NCBI GenBank assembly: GCA_030446805.1
Contig: JAUJMO010000004.1
Coordinates: 56,812-104,480, forward strand
DNA: 47,669 nucleotides
Direction: 5' to 3'
Origin: Caulobacteraceae bacterium
GTDB lineage: Bacteria > Pseudomonadota > Alphaproteobacteria > Caulobacterales > Caulobacteraceae
Every line of letters starts with the position of its first letter. Within the stretch, counting starts at the first letter, position 1. The notes under the pieces were generated by a model, which searched no databases, was not told the origin of the DNA, and worked only from the letters and a program-made list of their open reading frames with translations. The translations under genes were made by a program, and so were the position numbers. This document shows, in pieces, positions 16,209 through 25,211 of the stretch.

Positions 16209-17021
16209 TCATCCGGCCGCTTGGACGCCTTTGCATTGAATGGCGCCGTCGACGCCGAAATCGACCCTTGCGGCTTGGCCCGGCTTGAAGTCGTGGATGC
16301 CGGTGGCGGCGCCGGTGGACACGAGGTCGCCCTTCTTCAGGGTGCGGCCTCGCCGGGCCGTGTTCTCGAGAAGAAAGCGGACCGCCGCCAGCGGAGAGCC
16401 GGGGATGGACGTGGCGCCGCCCCTCCCGACCGAGCGGCCTTCGATGAAGGTTTCACAGCTGAGCTCGTCCATCCGGCTTCGCCAATCCTGGATCACAGGA
16501 CCCAGGATCAGCCCTGCGTTGTTGCCGAAGTCGGAGACGACCACGGCCGGCCCAAGGTCGTTGATGGCGCCGAGCGGGCTTCCGGCGATCTCCACGCCGA
16601 TGTGCAACTCGCCTTCGAGCGCCTGAACCTCGGCGAAGGACCAATCCAGCTTGGTCGCAGGGGTGTCGGCGCCCAGGCGGAACACATATTCGGCCTCTAC
16701 CGCGCCGAACCCGTTCTCGATCAGGGGAACGCTGACCAATGGAGACAGCGGCCAGACATTTCCGGCGAAGATGGGGCCCGCCAATCGCTCCGCCCCGAAC
16801 TCGTCCACTCGGTGGGGCGGGATGCGTCCGACCTTCCAGCCCACGATCGCGTCGGGCCACAGCGCGATGGCGGCGTCCTGGCAGGCATAGGCCTCCTCCA
16901 GATTCGCTGGGATTCGGCCAGGATAGCCGGGCAGTGCGGTCGCGCGGCGACGCGCATCCACGAACCGTCCCGCAGTCTCCTGCGGATCAAAAATGGACAA
17001 TCTCGCTGAAGCGGGGGTCAC
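16209..17021 (-). CDS. MhpD/FAH-superfamily hydratase-like enzyme
   Basis: A 270-residue cytosolic protein of the fumarylacetoacetase-fold 2-keto-4-pentenoate hydratase (MhpD) type. The start is GTG 17021, with GGAGAGA six bases upstream; an in-frame GTG at 17042 is less likely. Features are IVGWKVGRIPPHRVDEFG, then AVEAEYVFRLG (the ExE metal ligands of this fold), VSDFGNNAGLILGP and LVSTGAATGIHDFKPGQ near the end. Known relatives hydrate 2-hydroxypentadienoate or act on keto-acids in aromatic breakdown. Here it sits between uronate genes and behind its own operator, so a sugar-derived 2-keto acid is a more likely substrate (inference). It is probably co-transcribed with exuT. Confidence 0.8.
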   Translation of the reverse strand: MTPASARLSIFDPQETAGRFVDARRRATALPGYPGRIPANLEEAYACQDAAIALWPDAIVGWKVGRIPPHRVDEFGAERLAGPIFAGNVWPLSPLVSVPLIENGFGAVEAEYVFRLGADTPATKLDWSFAEVQALEGELHIGVEIAGSPLGAINDLGPAVVVSDFGNNAGLILGPVIQDWRSRMDELSCETFIEGRSVGRGGATSIPGSPLAAVRFLLENTARRGRTLKKGDLVSTGAATGIHDFKPGQAARVDFGVDGAIQCKGVQAAG

Positions 17022-17104
17022 GATCTCTCTCCAGCCAGCCACAAAGAAGCCCTCGCGTCAGCCGACGCGGCGGCCTTACGCCGCCAAGCCAGACTGTGAC
17101 AGTC

Positions 17105-17118
17105 GGAAACCGGTGTCA
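17105..17118. promoter_or_regulatory. Predicted LacI-family operator, hydratase-exuT
   Basis: GGAAACCGGTGTCA matches the palindrome TGACACCGGTGTCA at 12 of 14 positions. It lies 84 bases before the hydratase start, in the 127-base gap after the reductase gene, suggesting a separate regulated promoter. Confidence 0.6.
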
Positions 17119-17148
17119 ATTTCAACGGCGGATGCACGTCGAATGCGG

Positions 17149-18582
17149 TCAGCTCGTCTGGAGCTCCGCATAAGCCTTCTCCATCGCGGTTCGGAACCGC
17201 TGGGCCGCGGCCAATTCGGGTGGAAAGACAGCCTCCACCGCCAGGAAGCGGTGAACATCTTCCGCCGCGCGCCCGGTGCAGGCCCGGCCAAGCGCGGCCA
17301 GCCGGTCGGCGAGAGGATCGACCAGCGGTACGCCTCCGTGCGCCGCATGTCGCACGAACTGCATCCAAGCCGCGAGCGGGAGCACCAGACGATCAAGGCG
17401 GCGGCCGGCGGCCAGGGCGTCGCGAACCGTGCCGAGGATGCGAAAGGGCAGCTTCTGCGACCCGTCCCAGGCGATCTGGGACAGGTTGTGCCGGATCTCC
17501 GGGTTGCGGAACCGGTTCAGGATGGCCTGGATGTAGCCGTCCAGGTCCAGCTCGCGGGGCGGGGTCAGGGTCGGCGCGATGTCGTCGCGCATCAAGGTTT
17601 CCACCAGGGCTGCGAGCGCTGGGTCCTCCATGGCCTCGGCCACGGTCTGGTGGCCGGCGAGCAGCCCGCAGTAGGCGAGGGTGGAGTGCGCCCCGTTGAG
17701 CAGCCGCAGCTTGGCGCGCTCATAAGCGGTCACGTCGTCGGTGATGGTGACCCCGACCGAGGACAGGTCCGGCGCGTCGGCGCGCATGGCGTCCTGGACG
17801 ATCCATTGGGTGAAGGCCTCACGCTGGATCGGCCAAGCGTCCTCCAGCCCGAGTTCGGCCTGCACGCGCGCCCTGAGCGCGTCTTCGGTTGCGGGGGTGA
17901 TGCTGTCCACCATGGTGCGCGGGAAACGCACCTCCGCCTCGATCCAGCTCGCCAGGGCCGGGTCACGCTCGGCGGCCAGCCGCACCACGGCCCGGCCTAG
18001 CCGGGCTCCGTTGTCCACCAGGTTGTCGCAGCTGATCACCGTCAGGCCGGCGTGCCCGGACTGGCGGCGGCGGCGCAGCCCCTCGACCAGCCAGCCGATG
18101 AGGCTGGACGGGAGGTCGGGGCGGGCGAGATCGCGCACGACGTCCGGGTGGGCCAGATCGAGCTCGCCCCCGGCGTCCAGGCAATACCCTTTTTCCGTGA
18201 CGGTGATGGTGACGGCGCGCACCTCGGGGGAGGCGAGGCGGGTCAGAACCGCTTCGGGCTCCTCGGGCGCCACCAGGAGTTCCTTGATCGCGCCGATGAT
18301 GCGGAACTCGGTCCGCCGATCCAGCGCGGCGAGGGTGTAGAGCCCGTCCTGGGGCTTCAGCGCGTCCCGCACGCCTGGGCTCCGCAGGGAGACGGCGCTG
18401 ATGGCCCAGGATGGGTCGTGGCCCAGCAGAGCGTCGAAATAATAGGCCTGGTGCGCCCGGTGAAAGGCGCCGGGGCCGAAATGCACCACCCCGATCTGCA
18501 GGTTCGAGCGCTCATAGCCCGGCCGGAGCGCCGTCGCCTTGGCGTGCTCGAGCGTGGCGTTGGACAGACGCGATGTCGTCAA
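17149..18582 (-). CDS. uxuB: Mannitol-dehydrogenase-family hexuronate reductase (UxuB-type)
   Basis: A 477-residue NAD-dependent polyol dehydrogenase. Family signs are VVHFGPGAFHRAHQAYY at residues ~32-48, TVTEKGYC, ISCDNLVDNG, FPRTMVDSITPATED and KLRLLNGAHSTLAYCG with the catalytic Lys/Asn/His set. By sequence style it is closer to fructuronate reductase UxuB than to tagaturonate reductase UxaB. Its operon partner, overlapping by four bases, is the altronate dehydratase, and no mannonate dehydratase gene is present. It may therefore reduce tagaturonate to altronate, or both ketouronates. The symbol reflects family, not proven substrate. Confidence 0.85.
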   Translation of the reverse strand: MTTSRLSNATLEHAKATALRPGYERSNLQIGVVHFGPGAFHRAHQAYYFDALLGHDPSWAISAVSLRSPGVRDALKPQDGLYTLAALDRRTEFRIIGAIKELLVAPEEPEAVLTRLASPEVRAVTITVTEKGYCLDAGGELDLAHPDVVRDLARPDLPSSLIGWLVEGLRRRRQSGHAGLTVISCDNLVDNGARLGRAVVRLAAERDPALASWIEAEVRFPRTMVDSITPATEDALRARVQAELGLEDAWPIQREAFTQWIVQDAMRADAPDLSSVGVTITDDVTAYERAKLRLLNGAHSTLAYCGLLAGHQTVAEAMEDPALAALVETLMRDDIAPTLTPPRELDLDGYIQAILNRFRNPEIRHNLSQIAWDGSQKLPFRILGTVRDALAAGRRLDRLVLPLAAWMQFVRHAAHGGVPLVDPLADRLAALGRACTGRAAEDVHRFLAVEAVFPPELAAAQRFRTAMEKAYAELQTS

Positions 18583-20087
18583 AGGGTCACGCCGCTCTTC
18601 CAGATCGCGATTTCCCGTTCGCCGTTCAGCTCCGCGCGGGTGGGCTTGCCGGAGGCGGTCTCCAGCAGCAGGGCGAGCAGATGGCCTGCCGTGCCGTCCA
18701 GCCCCCCTTCAGACAGGACGGCGCCCGCGTCGAAGTCGATCCAGTGCGCCTTGCGCTCGGCCAAAGCCGTGTTGGAGGCGATCTTCAGGGTGGGCGCTGG
18801 AAAGCCGAGCGGCGTCCCGCGGCCGGTGGTGAAAAGGATCACCGTCGCGCCAGCCGCCGTCAGCGCCGTGCATGAGACCGCGTCGTTGCCAGGCGCCTCC
18901 AGCAGGGTCAGGCCATGGTCCTGCACGACCTCGCCGTATCGAAGAACCTGGGCCACCGGCGCCCGACCGGCCTTTTGCACGGCGCCCAGCGACTTTTCCT
19001 CGAGCGTGGTGATGCCGCCGGCGACATTGCCCGGGGAGGGGTTCTCATGCACCGCCTGGCCGTGATCGAGGAAGTAGCTCTTGAAGTCGTTCACCACAGA
19101 GACGATGCCGTCAAACACGCCCTCGTGCTTGGCGCGGGCCATGAGCAGCCGCTCGGCCCCGAAGATTTCAGGGATCTCGGTGAGCACGGGCGTGCCGCCT
19201 GCGTCGGCCACAGCGTCCGCGATCCGGCCCACCAGGGGATTGGCCGTCATGCCGCTGAACCCGTCGGAGCCGCCGCACTTCAGGCCCACGACCAGGTCCG
19301 AAAGCGGGCAGGGTTCGCGCTGGTCGAGCTCCGCCCGCTCCACGAGCGCCTCCACCGCGGCCAGTCCGTCCTCGATCTCGTCCTCGGACAGCTGAGCGCT
19401 GAAGGCCCGCAACCGCCCGCGATCGATGCCGGGCGCGCTCGCCAGCAACTGGTCCAGCTGATTGTTCTCGCATCCCAGTCCCAGGATCAGCACGCCCCCC
19501 GCGTTCGGGTGCGAGGCCAGCGCTGCGATCACCCGTCGCGTGTTGGCCAGGTCGTCCCCAAGCTGGGAGCAGCCGAACGGATGGGTCAAGGCGTGGACCC
19601 CGCCCGTGCGACCCTTGAAGCGCTCCGAAGCGGCGTGTGCGATCCGCTGGGCGGTGCGCGCCACGCAGCCCACCGTGCACAGGATCCAGATCTCGTTGCG
19701 GGTGCCGACCCGCCCGTTGGACCGCCTGTAGCCCATGAAGGCGGGCTGGGGGTCGGCGCTGGTCGCCGGGGCCGAGGACGGCGTCTCGAACGAATACTGG
19801 TCCAGACCGGACAGGTCCGTCTGGAGGTTGTGCGTGTGCACATGGTCGCCCGGCGCGATGTCCCGCGTGGCCCGTCCGATGGGCCAGCCGTATTTCCGGA
19901 CAGGCCGCCCGGCGGAGACCGCGCGCACGGCCGCCTTGTGTCCAAAGGGGACCGCGTTGCGCAAGGTGACCACCTCGCCGCCCAGGCTCACCGTCTCGCC
20001 GGATCGCAGAGGGCGCAGAGCCGTGGCCACGTCGTCCTCTGGAGCGACCCGATGCAGGGCTTCGGTGGAGATCTGAGCGTCCTTCAT
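18579..20087 (-). CDS. uxaA: Altronate dehydratase UxaA
   Basis: A 502-residue enzyme converting D-altronate to 2-keto-3-deoxygluconate. I start at the ATG at 20087 (MKDAQISTEALHRV); the in-frame TTG at 20132 would run through the operator. An N-terminal SAF domain spans residues ~15-90 (VPFGHKAAVRAV). The large UxaA domain follows, with FMGYRRSNGRVGTRNEIWIL, GVHALTHPFGCSQLGDDLANTRR, LGCENNQLDQL, LKCGGSDGFSGMTANPL and the C-terminal ILFTTGRGTPLGFPAPTLKI stretch. A single polypeptide carries both domains as usual. The gene is divergent from the LacI-type regulator with the operator in between. Confidence 0.93.
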   Translation of the reverse strand: MKDAQISTEALHRVAPEDDVATALRPLRSGETVSLGGEVVTLRNAVPFGHKAAVRAVSAGRPVRKYGWPIGRATRDIAPGDHVHTHNLQTDLSGLDQYSFETPSSAPATSADPQPAFMGYRRSNGRVGTRNEIWILCTVGCVARTAQRIAHAASERFKGRTGGVHALTHPFGCSQLGDDLANTRRVIAALASHPNAGGVLILGLGCENNQLDQLLASAPGIDRGRLRAFSAQLSEDEIEDGLAAVEALVERAELDQREPCPLSDLVVGLKCGGSDGFSGMTANPLVGRIADAVADAGGTPVLTEIPEIFGAERLLMARAKHEGVFDGIVSVVNDFKSYFLDHGQAVHENPSPGNVAGGITTLEEKSLGAVQKAGRAPVAQVLRYGEVVQDHGLTLLEAPGNDAVSCTALTAAGATVILFTTGRGTPLGFPAPTLKIASNTALAERKAHWIDFDAGAVLSEGGLDGTAGHLLALLLETASGKPTRAELNGEREIAIWKSGVTL

Positions 20088-20117
20088 GCCGTCGTCGCGC
20101 TGGAGAGAAAGCACCTT

Positions 20118-20131
20118 GACCACCGGTGTCA
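20118..20131. promoter_or_regulatory. Predicted operator between uxaA and lacI-type gene
   Basis: GACCACCGGTGTCA matches the consensus at 11 of 14 positions, with the CACCGGTG core intact. It lies 31 bases before uxaA and 69 bases before the regulator start, so it could control the uxaA operon and autoregulate the repressor. Confidence 0.6.
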
Positions 20132-20199
20132 ACAGTCAGGCAAGTGGCGCTTCAGGCTGGAGCTGTCTAGATGGCCGGCGCAAGTCTCGAGGAGAGTCC

Positions 20200-21297
20200 G
20201 TGACCCGAACGGCTGTTGACCCTGCGACCATCGCCGGATCGGACGACAAGGGAGAGGACGAGTTCACGGCGGCGGGGCGGCGTCCGACCATCAACGATGT
20301 GGCCCGGCTGGCTCGAGTCTCGAAGAAGACCGTGTCGCGGGTCATCAACAAGTCTCCCTCGGTGAAGGACGACACGCGCACCAAGGTCGAGGCCGTCATC
20401 AAGCGGTACGGCTACGCTCCGGACCCCCAGGCGCGCGGCCTGGCCTTCCGCAAGTCGTTCCTGATCGGGCTGATCTACGACAACCCCAATCCGCAGTACG
20501 TGATCGACATGCAGCAGGGCATCCTGAACGCCGTTCGGGGTTCCGGTTATGAGCTGGTGGTGCATCCGTGTGATCGCCGAGCGCCCAACTTCCTGACCGA
20601 CGTGCGCAACTTCGTCCAACGGCAGAAGCTTTTCGGGGTGGTGCTGCCGCCCTCGGTTTCCGAGGACGAGCGCGTGGCGCAACTGCTGACCGAAGTCGAA
20701 TGTCCTTACGTCCGGATCGCCTCGGTGGCCTTTGACGCTCCGGAATGCATGCTCGTGACCCACGACAGCGAGGGGGCGGCCGAGGCCGCGAGGCACCTGG
20801 CCGACGCGGGGCACCAGCGGATCGCCTTCATCTCCGGCCCTTCGACCTTCAAGTCCTCGCACGAGCGCGGACGCGGCTTCGCCGACGGCCTGGCCGAGCG
20901 CGGCCTCGAACTCAGGCCCGAGTACCGGAGGGAAGGGGCCTATACCTTCGAGTCGGGCGTGGCCTGCGGCAAGGACCTGCTGGCCATGCGCTTGCCGCCG
21001 ACTGCGGTCTTCACCGGCAATGACGAGATGGCCGCAGGCGTGTACAGGGCGGCCCGGGATGCGGGCCTGGAGATACCGCGCGACCTGTCGGTGGTGGGTT
21101 TCGACGACAGCCCGTTGGCGGAGCGGGTCTGGCCCCCGCTCACCAGCGTTCGCCTACCGATCCGGGACATGGGTCGGATCGCGGCGGAGAAGCTGCTTGA
21201 GCGCGCTCTCGACAAGAAGGAGCGGACCCAAGACGACGGCGAGGTGTTCCCCAAGCTGGTGGAGCGGCGGTCAACGGCGTCGCCGTACTCGCCTTGA
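20200..21297 (+). CDS. LacI-family transcriptional regulator of the uronate locus
   Basis: A 365-residue repressor-type protein. The start is GTG 20200, with AGGAGAG just upstream; the longer ATG-started frame overlaps uxaA's leader. The helix-turn-helix TINDVARLARVSKKTVSRVIN is at residues ~31-51, and the hinge PDPQARGLAFRKS has the Leu used to pry open a central CpG. A periplasmic-binding-protein-like ligand domain follows (FTGNDEMAAGVYRAARDAG, LSVVGFDDSPLAERVWPPLTSV). The predicted operators all have a central CG, as LacI proteins require. The ligand is probably a pectin breakdown intermediate such as 2-keto-3-deoxygluconate (inference). Confidence 0.92.
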   Translation: MTRTAVDPATIAGSDDKGEDEFTAAGRRPTINDVARLARVSKKTVSRVINKSPSVKDDTRTKVEAVIKRYGYAPDPQARGLAFRKSFLIGLIYDNPNPQYVIDMQQGILNAVRGSGYELVVHPCDRRAPNFLTDVRNFVQRQKLFGVVLPPSVSEDERVAQLLTEVECPYVRIASVAFDAPECMLVTHDSEGAAEAARHLADAGHQRIAFISGPSTFKSSHERGRGFADGLAERGLELRPEYRREGAYTFESGVACGKDLLAMRLPPTAVFTGNDEMAAGVYRAARDAGLEIPRDLSVVGFDDSPLAERVWPPLTSVRLPIRDMGRIAAEKLLERALDKKERTQDDGEVFPKLVERRSTASPYSP

Positions 21298-21325
21298 CCG
21301 CCGAAGCTAGGCTTGCCTAGCTCTA

Positions 21326-21339
21326 TGACACCGGTTACC
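21326..21339. promoter_or_regulatory. Predicted operator before uxaC
   Basis: TGACACCGGTTACC matches the consensus at 11 of 14 positions, with an intact left arm and core. It lies 25 bases before the uxaC start in a 66-base gap after the regulator gene, close enough to block transcription. Confidence 0.6.
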
Positions 21340-21363
21340 GAAGCGCGCGGAGGGAGCTCTTCC

Positions 21364-22812
21364 ATGGTCAAGCCGCTTGTTCTCGACGAAGACCGGCTCT
21401 TCCCGGCCGAAGCGTCGGTTCGCAACGTTGCGCGCCGGCTCTACGCCTCGGTGCGGGACCTGCCGATCATCAGTCCTCACGGGCACACCGACCCGCGCTG
21501 GTTCGCCGCGAACGCGCCGTTTCCGGACGCCGCCGACCTGCTGCTCGCGCCCGACCATTACCTTTACCGCATGCTCTACAGCCAGGGGGTGCCGCTGGAC
21601 CGCCTGCGCGTCCCCGGCAAGGGCCCGGCGGAGCGGGCGGATCCACGCCAAGCCTGGCGACTGTTCGCCAGCAACTACCGCCTGTTCCGGGGCACGCCGT
21701 CGACGCTCTGGCTCAACCATGTCTTCGCGGAGGTGTTCGGCATCGAGGTCGCGCTCAGCGAACAAACGGCGGACCACTATTTCGACGTGATCGGCGACAA
21801 GCTGCGAACCGACGCCTTCCGTCCGCGCGCCCTGTTCGACCGCTTCAGGATCGAGGCGCTGGCCACGACCGAGTCGCCCAGCGACAGCCTGGAGCATCAC
21901 CAAGCGATCCGCGAGAGCGGATGGAGCGGGCGGGTGATCACCGCCTACCGGCCCGATCCCGTGGTCGACGCCGAGCACGAGGACTTCGCCAGCGCCATGG
22001 GGCGCTTCGCCGGCTTCACCGGCGAGGACGTCTATTCCTGGCGGGGATATCTGAAGGCGCACCGGATCCGCCGGTCCGATTTCATCGAAGCGGGCGCGAC
22101 CTCAAGCGATCACGGGCACCCCACGGCGGCTACGGCCGATCTCTCCGACCTCGAAGCCGAAGGCCTGTTCCGACGGATCGTGGGCGGAAGCTTCACGCCG
22201 GCCGAGGCCGAGCTGTTTCGGGCGCAGATGCTGACCGAGATGGCTCGCATGAGCCTGGACGACGGCCTGGTGATGCAGATCCATCCCGGGTCGTTCCGCA
22301 ACCACAACCGCCTGATCCATCAGCAGTACGGCCGCGACAAGGGCGCCGACATCCCGCAGTCGACCGAATATGTGCGGGCGCTCAAACCCTTGCTCGATCG
22401 CTTCGGCAACGACCCGCGGCTTTCGGTGATCGTCTTCACCCTGGACGAGACAAGCTACAGCCGAGAGCTGGCCCCGCTCGCCGGGCACTATCCCGTGCTG
22501 AAGCTGGGCCCCGCCTGGTGGTTCCATGACAGCCCCGAAGGCATGCGCCGCTTTCGCGAGCAGACCACCGAGACGGCGGGCTTCTACAACACCGTGGGAT
22601 TCAACGACGACACGCGCGCCTTTTTGTCCATACCAGCGCGCCACGACGTGGCCCGGCGGGTGGACTGCGCCTTCCTCGCCCGCCTGGTCACCGAGCACCG
22701 TCTGGACGAGGACGAGGCCCACGAGGTCGCCGTGGACCTCGCCTACAACCTCCCGAAACAAGCCTACAAGCTCGACCGGGCCGAGCCGCCCCGGCTGGCC
22801 CTGTCGGCCTAA
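21364..22812 (+). CDS. uxaC: Uronate isomerase UxaC
   Basis: A 482-residue amidohydrolase-fold enzyme that isomerises galacturonate to tagaturonate and glucuronate to fructuronate. The start ATG at 21364 follows an AGGGAG site; an upstream in-frame ATG at 21325 would overlap the operator. The metal motif [14 protein letters not shown] is at residues ~38-51, then [30 protein letters not shown] and [17 protein letters not shown], all typical. It begins the plus-strand run uxaC-kduI-kduD-eda-kdgK-DUF707 and ends only ~20 bases before kduI. Confidence 0.95.
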   Translation: MVKPLVLDEDRLFPAEASVRNVARRLYASVRDLPIISPHGHTDPRWFAANAPFPDAADLLLAPDHYLYRMLYSQGVPLDRLRVPGKGPAERADPRQAWRLFASNYRLFRGTPSTLWLNHVFAEVFGIEVALSEQTADHYFDVIGDKLRTDAFRPRALFDRFRIEALATTESPSDSLEHHQAIRESGWSGRVITAYRPDPVVDAEHEDFASAMGRFAGFTGEDVYSWRGYLKAHRIRRSDFIEAGATSSDHGHPTAATADLSDLEAEGLFRRIVGGSFTPAEAELFRAQMLTEMARMSLDDGLVMQIHPGSFRNHNRLIHQQYGRDKGADIPQSTEYVRALKPLLDRFGNDPRLSVIVFTLDETSYSRELAPLAGHYPVLKLGPAWWFHDSPEGMRRFREQTTETAGFYNTVGFNDDTRAFLSIPARHDVARRVDCAFLARLVTEHRLDEDEAHEVAVDLAYNLPKQAYKLDRAEPPRLALSA

Positions 22813-22832
22813 CATCGATCCAGGAGCCCGTG

Positions 22833-23681
22833 GTGTACGACAGGACCTATCAGGCCACCCATCCCGACATGATGCGCTCGGTCAGCAACGACGAGTTGCG
22901 CGACCGCTATCTTGTGAGCGGCCTGTTCCAGCCCGATCGGGTGAGCCTCAACTACACCCACAATGAGCGGATGGTGATCGGCGGCGCGGCTCCGGTGAGC
23001 GGCCCCGTGAGCCTGCCGGTGCAGCAGGAGCCGGCCTCGCTGAACGGTCAGCCCTTCCTGCAACGGCGCGAAATGGGCGTCATCAACGTGGGCCCCGGCG
23101 ACGGTCGCGTGACGGTGGACGGCACGGCCTACGAACTGAGGCGGCTGGACGGCCTGTACATCGCCGCGGGCGCCGCCGAGGTTCGCTTCGAAAGCACCGA
23201 CGCGGCAAGCCCGGCCCGGTTCTACCTGATCTCGACCCTGGCGCACTCGAGCTATCAGACCACCAAGATCTCCATCGACCAGGCCGTGCCGCTCGAGCGG
23301 GGTTCGCTGGAGCAATCCAACGAACGGACCATCTATCAGTATGTCGTGCCGGCCACGGTGAAGTCGGCGCAACTGCTGCTGGGCCTGACCTTGCTCAAAC
23401 CCGGGAGCGTGTGGAACACCATGCCGCCGCACCTGCACGACCGTCGGTCGGAGGTGTATTTCTACTTCGGCCTGGGCGAGAACGACCGGGTGTTCCACTT
23501 CATGGGCGAGCCAGACAAGGCCCGACACATCGTGATCGAGGACGGGGAGGCGGTGATCTCGCCGCCATGGTCCATCCACATGGGTTCGGGCACCGCGGCC
23601 TACGGTTTCATCTGGGCCATGGGTGGAGAGAACCTCGACTACACGGACATGAACGTCCTCGACATCTGCCAGTTGAAGTAG
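22833..23681 (+). CDS. kduI: 5-keto-4-deoxyuronate isomerase KduI
   Basis: A 282-residue cupin-type zinc isomerase. It turns 5-keto-4-deoxyuronate, made when unsaturated galacturonate is released by lyases and GH105, into 2,5-diketo-3-deoxygluconate. There are two adjacent GTG codons; the second (22833) has better spacing from AGGAG at 22822. Zinc-site segments [16 protein letters not shown] and [10 protein letters not shown] are intact, and [11 protein letters not shown] and [11 protein letters not shown] are family blocks. Length is as in E. coli (278). It is followed six bases later by kduD. Confidence 0.95.
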   Translation: MYDRTYQATHPDMMRSVSNDELRDRYLVSGLFQPDRVSLNYTHNERMVIGGAAPVSGPVSLPVQQEPASLNGQPFLQRREMGVINVGPGDGRVTVDGTAYELRRLDGLYIAAGAAEVRFESTDAASPARFYLISTLAHSSYQTTKISIDQAVPLERGSLEQSNERTIYQYVVPATVKSAQLLLGLTLLKPGSVWNTMPPHLHDRRSEVYFYFGLGENDRVFHFMGEPDKARHIVIEDGEAVISPPWSIHMGSGTAAYGFIWAMGGENLDYTDMNVLDICQLK

Positions 23682-23687
23682 GCGGGC

Positions 23688-24443
23688 ATGCAGGACCTCT
23701 TCAGCCTGCAGGGCCGTGTGGCCATGGTCACCGGGGCGAATACGGGGATCGGGCAGGGGATCGCCATCGCGCTCGCCCAAGCCGGAGCGGACGTGGTCGC
23801 CGTGGGCCGGTCGGAGCCCACCGACACCGGCCAGGCGGTGGAGGCGACCGGTCGGCGGTTCCGGTCCATCCGCGCGGACCTGGGCTCGATCGAACCTGTG
23901 GATCGCGTGGTGGCCGAGTGCATCGAGCAGATGGGTCGGCTGGACATCCTGGTGAACAACGCCGGGATCATCCGCCGGGCGGATTGCATCGACTTCACCG
24001 AGGCCGACTGGGATGCGGTGATGGACACCAATCTCAAGACGGTGTTCTTCCTGAGCCAGGCGGCGGCGCGACGCATGATCCCGGCCGGCGGCGGCAAGAT
24101 CATCAACATCGCCAGCCTGCTGAGCTTCCAGGGCGGGATCCGCGTGCCGTCCTATACGGCCAGCAAGAGCGGGGTGGCGGGGCTGACCAAGATCCTGGCC
24201 AATGAATGGGCGTCCAAGAACCTCAGCGTCAACGCCATCGCGCCTGGCTATTTCGACACCAACAACACCGAAGCCCTGCGCGCCGACGAGGTCCGCAACC
24301 GGGCCATTCTGGAGCGCATCCCGGCCGGGCGCTGGGGCAAGCCCAGCGACATCGGCGGGGCGGCGGTGTTCCTCGCCTCGCGGGCGTCGGACTATGTCAA
24401 TGGCGTGGTTCTGCCCGTGGACGGGGGCTGGCTGGCGCGGTGA
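23688..24443 (+). CDS. kduD: 2-dehydro-3-deoxygluconate 5-dehydrogenase KduD
   Basis: A 251-residue short-chain dehydrogenase that reduces 2,5-diketo-3-deoxygluconate to 2-keto-3-deoxygluconate. The nucleotide-binding motif TGANTGIGQGI is at residues ~15-25, NNAGIIRRADC follows, then the catalytic Ser in INIASLLSFQGG and YTASKSG as the YxxxK pair. The C-terminal VLPVDGGWLAR is a standard SDR end. Together with KduI it gives the route from unsaturated uronates to KDG. Length and neighbours support the specific name. Confidence 0.95.
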   Translation: MQDLFSLQGRVAMVTGANTGIGQGIAIALAQAGADVVAVGRSEPTDTGQAVEATGRRFRSIRADLGSIEPVDRVVAECIEQMGRLDILVNNAGIIRRADCIDFTEADWDAVMDTNLKTVFFLSQAAARRMIPAGGGKIINIASLLSFQGGIRVPSYTASKSGVAGLTKILANEWASKNLSVNAIAPGYFDTNNTEALRADEVRNRAILERIPAGRWGKPSDIGGAAVFLASRASDYVNGVVLPVDGGWLAR

Positions 24444-24466
24444 CCCCCGCCTGCGCCGCCTGAAGC

Positions 24467-24518
24467 GGGCCGTGAGAGCGGCCCTCGATTTACGATTCAC
24501 CGCACGCGGCTGAGCCGC
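24467..24518. other. Two small hairpins between kduD and eda
   Basis: GGGCCG/CGGCCC (24467-24472 / 24479-24484) is followed by an AT-richer stretch CGATTTACGATT, then GCGGC-TGA-GCCGC (24506-24518) close to the eda ribosome binding site. It may be an mRNA processing or partial terminator element setting expression of eda-kdgK separately. Evidence is structural only. Confidence 0.3.
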
Positions 24519-24536
24519 AGGGATAGGGAGGGCGGC

Positions 24537-25211
24537 ATGGTCAAGGACCGGATGACGGTCTTGCAGGCGATGGAGGGGCAGGGGGTGATCCCCGTATTCT
24601 ACCATCCGGATGTGGAGGTCTGCGCGCAGGTCATCCAAGCCTGCGCGAATGGCGGGGCCAAGTGCATCGAGTTCACCAACCGGGGCGACTTCGCCAGCCA
24701 CGTTTTCCTGGAGGTGACCCGCCACTTCGCCCAGGCGGACCCCAGCATCATCATGGGGGTGGGATCGATCGTCGATGGCCCCACGGCCGGCATCTACATC
24801 GCCAACGGCGCGAAGTTCGTGGTTGGGCCGATCCTGAACGCCGATGTGGCCAAGGTCTGCAACCGGCGCATGATCCCCTACAGCCCGGGCTGCGGTAGCG
24901 CCTCCGAGATCTCCTACGCCCAGGAACTGGGCTGCGAGATCGTGAAGGTCTTCCCTGGATCCTCCGTGGGCGGCCCGGACTTCGTCAAGAACGTCCTGGG
25001 GCCCATGCCCTGGACCAAGATCATGCCCACGGGCGGCGTGGACGCCTCCGAGGAGAGCCTGCGCAAGTGGTTCGGCGCGGGCATAGTGGCGTGTGGGATC
25101 GGCTCCAACCTGGTCACCAAGGAGCTGCTGGACGCGCAGGACTATGACGCCATCGAGCGCCGTGTGCGCGACACCGTCCAGCTCATCAAGACCATCAAGG
25201 GGAAGGCGTAA
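24537..25211 (+). CDS. eda: KDPG aldolase, variant type
   Basis: A 224-residue class I aldolase that splits 2-keto-3-deoxy-6-phosphogluconate into pyruvate and glyceraldehyde-3-phosphate. The catalytic Glu block reads CIEFTNRGDFA and the Schiff-base Lys lies in CEIVKVFPGSSVGG. IMPTGGVDASEESLRKWF binds the phosphate. The motif PYSPGCGSASE replaces the classical PGVxTPSE, so this is a divergent branch of the Eda family, apparently paired with the long KDG kinase that follows. An AGGGAGGG site precedes the ATG. The stop overlaps the next start (TAATG). Confidence 0.9.
   Translation: MVKDRMTVLQAMEGQGVIPVFYHPDVEVCAQVIQACANGGAKCIEFTNRGDFASHVFLEVTRHFAQADPSIIMGVGSIVDGPTAGIYIANGAKFVVGPILNADVAKVCNRRMIPYSPGCGSASEISYAQELGCEIVKVFPGSSVGGPDFVKNVLGPMPWTKIMPTGGVDASEESLRKWFGAGIVACGIGSNLVTKELLDAQDYDAIERRVRDTVQLIKTIKGKA

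Noticed and set aside
20085-20132. In-frame TTG start for uxaA at 20132
   Set aside because: It would place the predicted operator inside the coding region; the ATG at 20087 gives a normal UxaA N-terminus.
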